Under the pieces are notes generated by a model. The model saw nothing but the letters and a program-made list of their open reading frames with translations. It had not been told where the DNA came from and made no database searches. Below, one piece after another: positions 1 through 6,118 of a stretch of DNA of 14,396 nucleotides. Origin of the DNA: Planctomycetaceae bacterium UBA6172 (GTDB taxonomy: Bacteria > Planctomycetota > Planctomycetia > Pirellulales > Pirellulaceae); NCBI GenBank assembly GCA_002422955.1, contig DITY01000057.1, positions 1,954 through 16,349 of the forward strand, written 5' to 3'. Each line of letters begins with the position of its first letter. The first letter of the stretch is position 1. The position numbers and the translations under genes were made by a program.

Positions 1-2
1 CG

Positions 3-554
3 GGTGGTGCGGCGATCGGCTGGCAGCTTCCAGGCCCCCATGGGTCGTTGCGTATCGAACTCGAAGGCCGCGCTCGCGGGGGATTCGATGGCGAAACGAC
101 CTTGATCGACGCGGGACCGGGTTTCGATTTGACGCTGCCGATGAATACGGAACTGAGCAACGGTTGGTCGGTCCTGACGAATTGTTGGTTAGATCGGCCA
201 CTCAATGAACGTTTCGGAGTGTACGGTGGCGGCGGCTTCGGTGCGGGCGGCTACCGGTACACTACTTTCGGCGGTGACGACGACCTGCCGGTATTCGGTT
301 CGTCCGACGTCGGTACCTTCGCCTGGCAATTGGGATTCGGCCTGACCTGCCGAACGAGCGAACGGGTCAGGTGGGACCTCGGCTACAGATACTTTGCCTA
401 CGGGGAAGGCAAAACGCCGCTGGTATCGTCGCTCAGCGGCAACGACGAACCACCGTTAATCTACCTAGGCCCCGCCAAGTCGTCGGTCCACTCCAACGAG
501 CTCTTATTGTCCGTCAGCATCTTTGATCCGTTTCGCTGGCTGGACCGCCGTTGA
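3..554 (+). CDS. Probable outer-membrane beta-barrel protein, 3' part only
   Basis: The reading frame is open to the left edge, so the gene is cut at its 5' end and its true start lies outside the window; about 183 C-terminal residues are visible. I do not recognise a precise family. The visible part alternates hydrophobic and polar residues in short stretches rich in Gly, Tyr, Trp and Phe, for example GVYGGGGFGAGGYRY, WQLGFGLTC, WDLGYRYFAYG and the near-terminal NELLLSVSIFDPFRW. That is the usual look of amphipathic strands of a small outer-membrane barrel (OmpA/opacity-protein type). The charged LNERFG and TSERVRW between such strands fit periplasmic turns. A stop follows four residues after the last aromatic. 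The barrel assignment is inferred from composition and strand pattern only. The gene faces a truncated integrase gene, tail to tail, across 30 bases. Confidence 0.6.
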   Translation, partial: GGAAIGWQLPGPHGSLRIELEGRARGGFDGETTLIDAGPGFDLTLPMNTELSNGWSVLTNCWLDRPLNERFGVYGGGGFGAGGYRYTTFGGDDDLPVFGSSDVGTFAWQLGFGLTCRTSERVRWDLGYRYFAYGEGKTPLVSSLSGNDEPPLIYLGPAKSSVHSNELLLSVSIFDPFRWLDRR

Positions 555-584
555 ACGTAGCTAAACAGGGGTCTGGTTGTCGCA

Positions 585-1070
585 TCAGTTGAGGAACACC
601 CTCAAATTACGAATGTCGATTGCCACTGTGGAAATGGCACGCCGCTTGACCGATCGCCCACCGTATCGCCTGGACTCAGCCGCAACCCCCACGGGATCGG
701 CAAACCGTTCCTTGATTGCCCCGATGTCGATCGGCCGCAACGCTGCAACTTGACACACTGTCCCCGCGATACGGACAAGCCGATGAATGCTCCGCTTGTA
801 TTCGGCGGCGGTCCGCTCGCTTAGTTCAGCTTTCTCAACTTGGCGGCGGAGGTGATCGGCGTAAACATTCCCCAACTCGACCGGGGAAGGCGACAGCCCA
901 CGCGGCGGAGGTGCGATGTCCGACGCGATGTCGCTAAATTGCTTCTGCCACGCCGCAACGGCAACTTCCTTGTCCTTGCCGTAGCAGAACCACTGCCCGC
1001 CGATCTTCTTGGCGTACTGACCAGAGGCGTGAAGGAACGACTGCCGCTTGCCTGAAGATTTCTTCGCCAT
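585..1070 (-). pseudogene. Truncated tyrosine recombinase (phage-type integrase), N-terminal part only
   Basis: The 161-residue product starts MAKKSSGK and contains the motif GGQWFCYGKDKEVAVAAW (about residues 24-41), typical of the N-terminal arm-binding region of planctomycete integrases. It is followed by a SAM-like core-binding stretch (about 68-161) with SERTAAEYKRSIHRL and a final VAIDIRNLRVFLN. The stop falls where the core-binding helix should continue. The catalytic domain with the Arg...His-x-x-Arg...Tyr residues is absent, and I could not find its continuation in the immediately following minus-strand sequence, where the beta-barrel gene occupies the other strand. Full-length relatives usually have 350-450 residues. 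The gene lies just downstream of tRNA-Gln, in the same direction, the normal position of an integrase beside its attachment site. It is almost certainly a non-functional remnant of an excised or eroded element. A small stand-alone DNA-binding protein is a less likely alternative. Confidence 0.72.
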
Positions 1071-1093
1071 ACAACCACCCCAACGCGGAACGA

Positions 1094-1118
1094 ATCGGAA
1101 ACGGAAAACCGTTCCGAT
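1094..1118 (-). terminator. Stem-loop between tRNA-Gln and integrase stump, candidate terminator
   Basis: Arms ATCGGAAACGG and CCGTTCCGAT flank a four-base AAAA loop (plus-strand reading), giving ten base pairs with one bulged A. In the direction of tRNA transcription it begins 46 bases past the tRNA 3' end and reads as a TTTT loop. No run of T follows the stem, so it is not a classical intrinsic terminator. It could stop or process the tRNA transcript, or be a protein-binding site left from the integrated element. The structure is seen directly; the role is inferred. Confidence 0.4.
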
Positions 1119-1164
1119 AAGTCGCTCGGTTGCAGTTTGCGGTAGTATTCGGCCTGTCCTTAAG

Positions 1165-1236
1165 CTGCCCGACTAGGACTTGAACCTAGAATAACAGAGT
1201 CAGAATCTGTCGTGTTGCCAATTACACTATCGGGCA
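1165..1236 (-). tRNA. tRNA-Gln, anticodon CUG
   Basis: The 72-base gene folds into a complete cloverleaf. The acceptor stem is TGCCCGA/TCGGGCA with U1-A72 and discriminator G73, as expected for glutamine tRNA. The D stem is GTGT/ACAC. The anticodon stem is ACAGA/TCTGT with loop TTCTGAC, giving anticodon CUG, and the T stem is CTAGG/CCTAG with loop TTCAAGT. The variable loop has four bases. The 3' CCA is not encoded: the sequence after G73 is CTTAA. A sigma-70-like promoter lies about 60 bases upstream and a stem-loop 46 bases downstream. An integrase stump sits beyond its 3' end, so the tRNA 3' end probably served as an attachment site. Confidence 0.96.
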
Positions 1237-1298
1237 GTTTCGCGGCGCGGGGGGTCCCCGTTTGGGCGATTGGGCTGAACGGCGGAACGCGGTACAGA

Positions 1299-1327
1299 AA
1301 AATAGGTCTCGAAGCGGAAACCGTCAA
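1299..1327 (-). promoter_or_regulatory. Sigma-70-like promoter for tRNA-Gln
   Basis: On the minus strand TTGACG (five of six matches to the -35 consensus) and TATTTT (four of six matches to the -10 consensus) are separated by exactly 17 bases. The expected transcription start near 1291 leaves a leader of about 55 bases before the mature tRNA. No other gene on this strand could use it. The match is seen directly; activity is inferred. Confidence 0.5.
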
Positions 1328-1500
1328 GCGATGACGATCGGGATTGGTTTGCCGCGGGCGGGATTCCGACCGGATTTACCGGCCGTAGCGACAACGCCGG
1401 CTCCGCCAGAAGCTTGGCCCCCCGCAGCGGTCGCTACCGTATCCGGAGCGCGTGGGCCCCGGATTCTCGCCTAACCGTTCGACTTCGTCGCGGCGGTCGA

Positions 1501-1529
1501 TTGAGCGTTACGGGCCGGACGCTTACAAT
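1501..1529 (+). promoter_or_regulatory. Candidate promoter of the FHA-GAF-phosphatase gene
   Basis: TTGAGC and TACAAT (four and five of six consensus matches) are spaced by 17 bases. Transcription would start near 1536, giving an untranslated leader of about 160 bases to the ATG at 1695. This favours the ATG at 1695 over the upstream in-frame start near 1452, which lies before the promoter. Confidence 0.45.
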
Positions 1530-1694
1530 CCGAAGGTCCTTCAAGGCGTCGTTCGGGCGCCTTCCGCGAGCTCCCGTCCCGCCATTCCGATCCCCGCAGG
1601 TGGGGAGCGGAGTTCGTCGGACGAGGTGCGGCTCTCCTTCGGTTCCGCGTCCACCCTTTCGGTTAGGCTCCGCTCCAGCAGGCGAATATCGGCG

Positions 1695-3374
1695 ATGGCA
1701 TTCATGGAAAAACTAGGCGCTGCGGGCGAAACGCAGCGTTACGAATTGAAGCAGGGAGAGACGATAATCGGCCGCAACCCGGACTCCGATATCATCGTCG
1801 ACGTCGGGGCGGTTAGTCGGCTGCACGCCAAGATCGTTCCCAAGGGGGATCAGTACCTTCTCGTCGACCAAGGGAGCCGCAACGGCACGTTCCTGAACGG
1901 CCAACTGGTCAATGGCTCCGCGATCCTAGCCGAAGGGGACCGGGTGCGAATTTGCGAGGTAGAACTCGTTTTTCACGCCGATGTCGCGCCGGCCTTCGTG
2001 ACCGGCCCCGCGATGACCTACGACTCGGGGTCGAGCTTCGGCGTGACGATGGTCGACGATACTTGGGACGGCTCGTCGCTGTCCAAGGTCGAATTTAGAA
2101 GCGGTGCGGATGGGCTGAAGATTTCGGCTACTCCGGAAGTGAAACTGGCGGCGTTAATGCGGATCAATGCAAACCTGAGTGAAGCGCTGACTCTGGACGA
2201 AGTGTTGCCGAAGGTTTTGGGGACGCTGTTCGAGATCTTCCCGCAGGCGGACCGTGGCTTCGTGGTGATGAAGGATGCCGAGGACAACCTGATCCCGCGG
2301 TGGGTCAAGATGCGACGGGCCGAAGACGAGTCCAAGTCGGTACGGATCAGCCGAACGATCATCCGCGAGGCGATGAGCAGCGGGACGACGATCCTGTCGC
2401 TCGACGCTTCCAACGATCAGCGGTTCGACTCCAGCCAATCGATCGCGGACTTCAGCATCAAGAGCATGATTTGCGCGCCGCTGATCGACGGCAACGGCCA
2501 GTCGTTCGGGGCCCTGCAAATCGACTCCACGGAAGGGCGGGGCCAGTTCCGCGAAGAGGACGTCGACCTGCTGTCGGGCGTGGCCGGACAAGCGGCGATC
2601 GTGATTCGCAATTCGCAATTGCACGAGCGGTCCTTGAAGCAGCAGGAGGTCGAGCAGGACCTGCGATTGGCGACCGACGTGCAGCAGGCGTTTTTGCCGC
2701 AGTCGTCCCCCGAGATCGCCGGTTACCGCGTCTGCAGCTATTACCAAGCCGCGCAGTTCATCGGCGGCGATTACTTCGATTACATCCCGTTGCCCGACGG
2801 TCGCTGGGGGATCGTGGCCGCGGACGTCGTGGGGCACGGGGTCGCCGCCGCGATGTTCATGGCCAAGCTGTCGGCCGAAACGCGGTTCTGCTTAGCCGCG
2901 GACCCGAACTCCGCCGCCGCGATCGAACGGCTCAACGACAACATGAGCCTGCTGAAGCTGGAACGTTTCGTCACCTTCTTGCTGATGGTCTTGGAACCGG
3001 GCTCGGACGAGGTCCGGATCGTCAATGCCGGCCACATGGCGCCGTTGGTCTACCATGCCGCCACCGGCGCGACGTCGGAACCGGGCGAAGAGGAATCGGG
3101 TTTGCCGATCGGGATCGACGCGGGGATGAGTTACGATAGCGTCACCTTGCACATGAAACCGGGCGACGTCGCGGTGATGTACACGGACGGGATCAATGAG
3201 GCGATGAACGCCGAGGACGAGCTCTATTCGATCGATCGGATTCGCGCCTGCGTCGCTAAAGGTGGCGGTGCCGAAACGATCCTGGATCGGATTCGCACCG
3301 AAGTCCACGCCTTCATCGGCAACAGCGGTCAGGATGACGACATGTGCATGGTGGTGATCGAACGGACCGCCTGA
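1695..3374 (+). CDS. FHA-GAF-SpoIIE-type PP2C serine/threonine phosphatase
   Basis: This is a 559-residue cytoplasmic signalling protein with no signal peptide or membrane segment. Residues about 15-93 form an FHA phosphothreonine-binding domain with the expected GR (26-27), SRLH (41-44) and RNGTFLNG (62-69) motifs. Residues about 165-310 form a GAF sensor domain, followed by a helical linker with QQEVEQDLRLATDVQ. Residues about 345-557 form a SpoIIE/RsbU-type PPM phosphatase. Its metal-site motifs are intact: GGDYFD (358-362), ADVVGHG (376-382), NAGH (444-447), YTDGINE (496-502) and QDDDM (546-550). Such enzymes usually dephosphorylate anti-anti-sigma (STAS) proteins, and FHA input links them to Ser/Thr kinases; neither partner is encoded in this window. 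I chose ATG 1695 because the FHA domain begins just after it and a promoter lies at 1501-1529. The start is not backed by a Shine-Dalgarno sequence, and ATG 1704 is an alternative. Confidence 0.9.
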   Translation: MAFMEKLGAAGETQRYELKQGETIIGRNPDSDIIVDVGAVSRLHAKIVPKGDQYLLVDQGSRNGTFLNGQLVNGSAILAEGDRVRICEVELVFHADVAPAFVTGPAMTYDSGSSFGVTMVDDTWDGSSLSKVEFRSGADGLKISATPEVKLAALMRINANLSEALTLDEVLPKVLGTLFEIFPQADRGFVVMKDAEDNLIPRWVKMRRAEDESKSVRISRTIIREAMSSGTTILSLDASNDQRFDSSQSIADFSIKSMICAPLIDGNGQSFGALQIDSTEGRGQFREEDVDLLSGVAGQAAIVIRNSQLHERSLKQQEVEQDLRLATDVQQAFLPQSSPEIAGYRVCSYYQAAQFIGGDYFDYIPLPDGRWGIVAADVVGHGVAAAMFMAKLSAETRFCLAADPNSAAAIERLNDNMSLLKLERFVTFLLMVLEPGSDEVRIVNAGHMAPLVYHAATGATSEPGEEESGLPIGIDAGMSYDSVTLHMKPGDVAVMYTDGINEAMNAEDELYSIDRIRACVAKGGGAETILDRIRTEVHAFIGNSGQDDDMCMVVIERTA

Positions 3375-3515
3375 AAAGCCGAGCGGAGGACATGAGTTGC
3401 CCGCAGGTTGGCCCCACACCCGATCCGCTGGCCTAAGCCCGACCGGGAGCACCGTGTCCGAGTGCGGAGGCCTGGCCGAACGGTTCCCTAACCATCGTCT
3501 GATAGTTGGCACGAT

Positions 3516-4508
3516 TTGAGTTACCTCACCGATCTAACGTTACGACTTGCTTGGGGTGCCGCGCGGCTCGACCCGGGGGTCTGCGAGCGGAATCGTGATT
3601 GGCTCCGCGGCCAACAGCGGGCCGACGGCGGTTTCGCCGGCCGCGAAGGGGAGAGCGATCCGTACTACACCGCGTTCGGGCTCCGCGGGTTGTTGATCGT
3701 CGACGGGATCGATGACCAGGTCGCCGATCGCGCTGCCGGGTTCCTGGCGACCAAGCTCGTCGAATCGATGGGGGTGGTCGATCGCGTCTCGCTGATCATG
3801 GCCGCCTCGATCCTGGAGATGACCCATGGCCGCGAGTTGCTCGCGGCGCGGCCGGATGTTCGCGACGCGGCGATCGCCTATTTGGAATCCCACCGCTGTG
3901 CCGATGGCGGGTATGCCAAATTGCCGGGGGGCGTGGCCGGCAGCACCTACCAGACGTTCTTGAATCTGCTCGCTTACGAATTGCTCGGGTTCGTAGCCCC
4001 CGACACCGAGCGGATCGTCCAGTTCCTCGATTCCCAGCGGATGGTCGACGGCGGGTTTCGCGAAATCCGTGTCGCGAAACGGGCGGGGGTCAACCCGACT
4101 GCCGCGGGGATCGGCGCGCTCAAGGCACTGGGGCAGCTCGACCCGGTTCGCGAGCGAGCGACGATCGAGTTCCTGGCCGACATGGCGACCGACGAAGGGG
4201 GCCTGTCGGCGAACGATCGCATCTCCCTGGCCGATCTGCTCAGCAGTTGCACCGGGATGGTGACGATGAGCGACCTGGGGGCGACGGAGCAGTTGAACCT
4301 GCCGGCGCTACGGCGTTACGCGATGTCGATGCAACGCACCGACGGGCAGCAACCGCAGGGTGGATTTCACGGCTTCGCGTTCGATCGCGAGGTCGACGTC
4401 GAATACACGTTTTATGGATTGGCGCTGTTGGCGTTGGTCGAAGCGCATCGGGACGAGCCCGAAACCGAAGCGGGGCCGGAAATGGCCCCGGGGAGCATTG
4501 CGGAATGA
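3516..4508 (+). CDS. Prenyltransferase/squalene-oxidase-repeat (alpha-alpha toroid) protein
   Basis: The 330-residue product resembles protein prenyltransferase beta subunits (geranylgeranyl transferase II type). It repeats a helical unit ending in a Gly-Gly-aromatic signature: QQRADGGF (33-40), HRCADGGY (126-133), SQRMVDGGF (173-181), DEGGL (226-230) and QGGF (281-284). The inner-helix pattern DPYYTAFGLRGLL (48-60) recurs as DVEYTFYGLALLAL (294-307). The zinc site of the eukaryotic enzymes (Asp-x-Cys and a later His) seems missing: the matching positions read DLL (240-242) and Tyr297. Catalytic prenyl transfer is therefore doubtful; the fold may bind an isoprenoid or a protein. There is no signal peptide. 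TTG at 3516 is the only usable start after the in-frame stop at 3489 that includes the first repeat. The gene overlaps the next one by ATGA, so the two are probably translated together. Confidence 0.82.
   Translation: MSYLTDLTLRLAWGAARLDPGVCERNRDWLRGQQRADGGFAGREGESDPYYTAFGLRGLLIVDGIDDQVADRAAGFLATKLVESMGVVDRVSLIMAASILEMTHGRELLAARPDVRDAAIAYLESHRCADGGYAKLPGGVAGSTYQTFLNLLAYELLGFVAPDTERIVQFLDSQRMVDGGFREIRVAKRAGVNPTAAGIGALKALGQLDPVRERATIEFLADMATDEGGLSANDRISLADLLSSCTGMVTMSDLGATEQLNLPALRRYAMSMQRTDGQQPQGGFHGFAFDREVDVEYTFYGLALLALVEAHRDEPETEAGPEMAPGSIAE
4491..4495 (+). promoter_or_regulatory. Ribosome binding site of the ABC ATPase gene
   Basis: GGGAG lies nine bases before the ATG at 4505, inside the end of the toroid gene. 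It supports this start over the in-frame upstream starts that would lie wholly inside the preceding gene. Confidence 0.5.
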
Positions 4509-5227
4509 GCGGATTGACGGTCGAGTCGTTGAACAAGTCCTATCGCGCCGGGGCCGAGAAGCTGCACGTGCTCCGCGATCTGTCGTTGCGGATGCGGCCA
4601 GGTGAGTCGCTCGCCGTTGTCGGCCCCAGCGGCAGTGGCAAGAGCACGCTGTTGCAGATCTTGGGCACGCTCGACCAAGCGGATTCGGGGAGCGTGCGGC
4701 TGGATGACACCGATCCGTTCGTGCTCAACGAGCGGCAATTGGCCGAGTTCCGCAACGCCAAGATCGGGTTCATTTTCCAGGATCACCACCTGCTGCCGCA
4801 GTTGTCGGTGCTGGAGAACGTGTTGATCCCGGCGTTGGCCGGTGGCAGCGCGGGGGCCGCGGATTATGACCGGGCCGAGGAACTGATCGAGCGGGTTGGG
4901 TTGGCCGAGCGGATCACGCACCTGCCGGGACAGTTGTCTGGGGGTGAGCGGGAGCGGGTGGCGATCGCGCGGGCCTTGTTCCGTGACCCGGTCTTGATCT
5001 TGGCCGACGAGCCGACCGGCAACTTGGACCGCCGCACCGCGGAAAAGATCACCGACCTGTTGTTGGAACTGCAACGAAACAGCAACGCGATGCTGATCGC
5101 CGTCACCCACAGCGACCAGTTGGCCACGACGTTGGGGCGACGTGCCGAATTGGTCGATGGCCAGTTGGTGTTTGGGGATGCCGCCGAAACCGCGGGGCTG
5201 GCGGCTCAGGGGGGCGCGAAGCCGTAG
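4505..5227 (+). CDS. lolD: LolD-like ABC transporter ATP-binding protein
   Basis: The 240-residue product is a complete cytoplasmic ABC ATPase. It has Walker A GPSGSGKST (40-48), the Q-loop in FIFQDHHLLPQL (Gln92), signature LSGGE (144-148), Walker B LILADEPTG (164-172) and the H-loop histidine in AVTHSD (His202). The HHLLP...LENVLIP stretch and the short length place it in the LolD/MacB/FtsE group, which powers FtsX-type permeases that release lipoproteins or move envelope substrates. No permease gene lies in the window, so its partner must be encoded elsewhere; the symbol reflects family similarity, not a proven Lol function. The ATG overlaps the stop of the toroid gene (ATGA), suggesting coupled synthesis. 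Its 3' end overlaps mtfA by 22 bases on the opposite strand. Confidence 0.9.
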   Translation: MSGLTVESLNKSYRAGAEKLHVLRDLSLRMRPGESLAVVGPSGSGKSTLLQILGTLDQADSGSVRLDDTDPFVLNERQLAEFRNAKIGFIFQDHHLLPQLSVLENVLIPALAGGSAGAADYDRAEELIERVGLAERITHLPGQLSGGERERVAIARALFRDPVLILADEPTGNLDRRTAEKITDLLLELQRNSNAMLIAVTHSDQLATTLGRRAELVDGQLVFGDAAETAGLAAQGGAKP

Positions 5228-5931
5228 AACAGTTCGAGCATTTCGAACAGTTCGGGATGTTCCTGGCGGAGTTCACTCGGTCGCTCGAAAAAGCATTCGC
5301 TCGCCACGGCAAAGAACTCGGCCATGTTCGTGGCGCCGTAGGGGTCCAAGACCGTCGCGCGGTCGCGTCGGGAGTCGTCCACCAGCTGTTCGAATTCCGC
5401 CGCGGCGATTTCGTTCCAGCGGGCCTGGTCGGCGGGATTTTGGAACGGGGGCGAGCCACCCATCTCGCCGTCGCGTCCGTCGAGGTGATGCGCGAACTCG
5501 TGGATCACCACGTTGCGGCCTCCGCGGTAGTGGGGGATCGCCCGGACTTCGGGCCACGACAGCACGATCCCGCCGTTGGACCAGGCCTCGCCCACGGCCA
5601 CCGGGTTTTCCTCGCGGTTGCGAATGATCGTGCCGGGATAAATGAGGATCGCTTGGACCGAATCGAAGTAAAAATCGTTCGTGGCCAGCAACATCACAGC
5701 GGCGTGCCCCGAGATCAGCGTCCGCATCTCGTCGGTGACCACCAAACCTTCACAGCCTTCCCAGGGGCAGCGCTCGATCATCACGTGGACAATCTGGTCG
5801 TAGCGCTGGCGTTGCTCCGGTAGCAAACGCTCGCGGATCGGCACCCGCTCCCGCAGCCACCGGAGTTGCTGGGGTGTCAGGCCTTCGCGGAGCAGTCGCC
5901 GGATGTGCCAGCGGCGGAAGAAACGCAGCAT
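5206..5931 (-). CDS. mtfA: MtfA-family zinc peptidase
   Basis: The 241-residue product matches MtfA (Mlc titration factor A, M90 peptidase), which in E. coli binds the glucose repressor Mlc and has aminopeptidase activity. The zinc-binding motif HEFAHHLDG (144-152) provides the HExxH histidines and catalytic Glu145. The downstream MAEFFAVASECFF (203-215) supplies the expected third ligand, probably Glu205. The N-terminal half carries the family features LRERVPIRERLLPEQRQ and VMLLATNDFYF. There is no signal peptide, in keeping with a cytosolic enzyme. The length is close to the E. coli protein (265). No Shine-Dalgarno sequence precedes the ATG. The gene is divergent from the ceramidase-type gene and convergent with the ABC gene, so it is probably transcribed alone. 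No Mlc-like repressor is visible nearby. Confidence 0.93.
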   Translation of the reverse strand: MLRFFRRWHIRRLLREGLTPQQLRWLRERVPIRERLLPEQRQRYDQIVHVMIERCPWEGCEGLVVTDEMRTLISGHAAVMLLATNDFYFDSVQAILIYPGTIIRNREENPVAVGEAWSNGGIVLSWPEVRAIPHYRGGRNVVIHEFAHHLDGRDGEMGGSPPFQNPADQARWNEIAAAEFEQLVDDSRRDRATVLDPYGATNMAEFFAVASECFFERPSELRQEHPELFEMLELFYGFAPP

Positions 5932-6105
5932 CGATTTTGGGTACGGGGTGCGAGCGGGTACGGTATCATGTCATGCCAAGCTAACCGATTCGAGCGGAAC
6001 CGGCAGGCCCCGCCGAACCCGAGCGGCACGCTTCCCTCCGCCATCCTGCCCCCCGTCAGCCCGTCAGCCCTCCGGCCCTTGCCCGCCCACCCCTCTCGCC
6101 ACTCT

Positions 6106-6110
6106 GGGAG
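6106..6110 (+). promoter_or_regulatory. Ribosome binding site of the ceramidase-type gene
   Basis: GGGAG lies eight bases before the ATG at 6119. Together with the signal peptide that begins there, it fixes the start, although the frame stays open about 216 bases further upstream. Confidence 0.55.
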
Positions 6111-6118
6111 TCCCTGTC

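Larger units (their letters stand above)
1237..1694. other. Non-coding interval between tRNA-Gln and phosphatase gene
   Basis: No credible gene lies here. The phosphatase frame stays open upstream to about 1452, but that extension encodes only Ser/Arg/Pro-rich sequence with no domain and spans a good promoter, so it is not counted as coding. The interval carries two outward-pointing promoter candidates: one for the tRNA (minus strand, 1299-1327) and one for the phosphatase (plus strand, 1501-1529). A short GC-only inverted repeat (CGGGG/CCCCG) sits at about 1249-1261, just upstream of the tRNA. Confidence 0.6.

Noticed and set aside
1452..1694. Upstream in-frame extension of the phosphatase gene from 1452
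   Set aside because: The extra 81 residues are Ser/Arg/Pro-rich without a domain, and a promoter candidate at 1501-1529 lies inside them.
3450..3500. Stretch GTGTCCGAGTGCGGAGGC resembling the D-arm of a serine tRNA
   Set aside because: No acceptor, anticodon or T-arm pairing could be built around it.
5903..6118. Upstream in-frame extension of the ceramidase-type gene from 5903
   Set aside because: It would bury the signal peptide and overlap the start of the divergent mtfA; the ATG at 6119 has a ribosome binding site.
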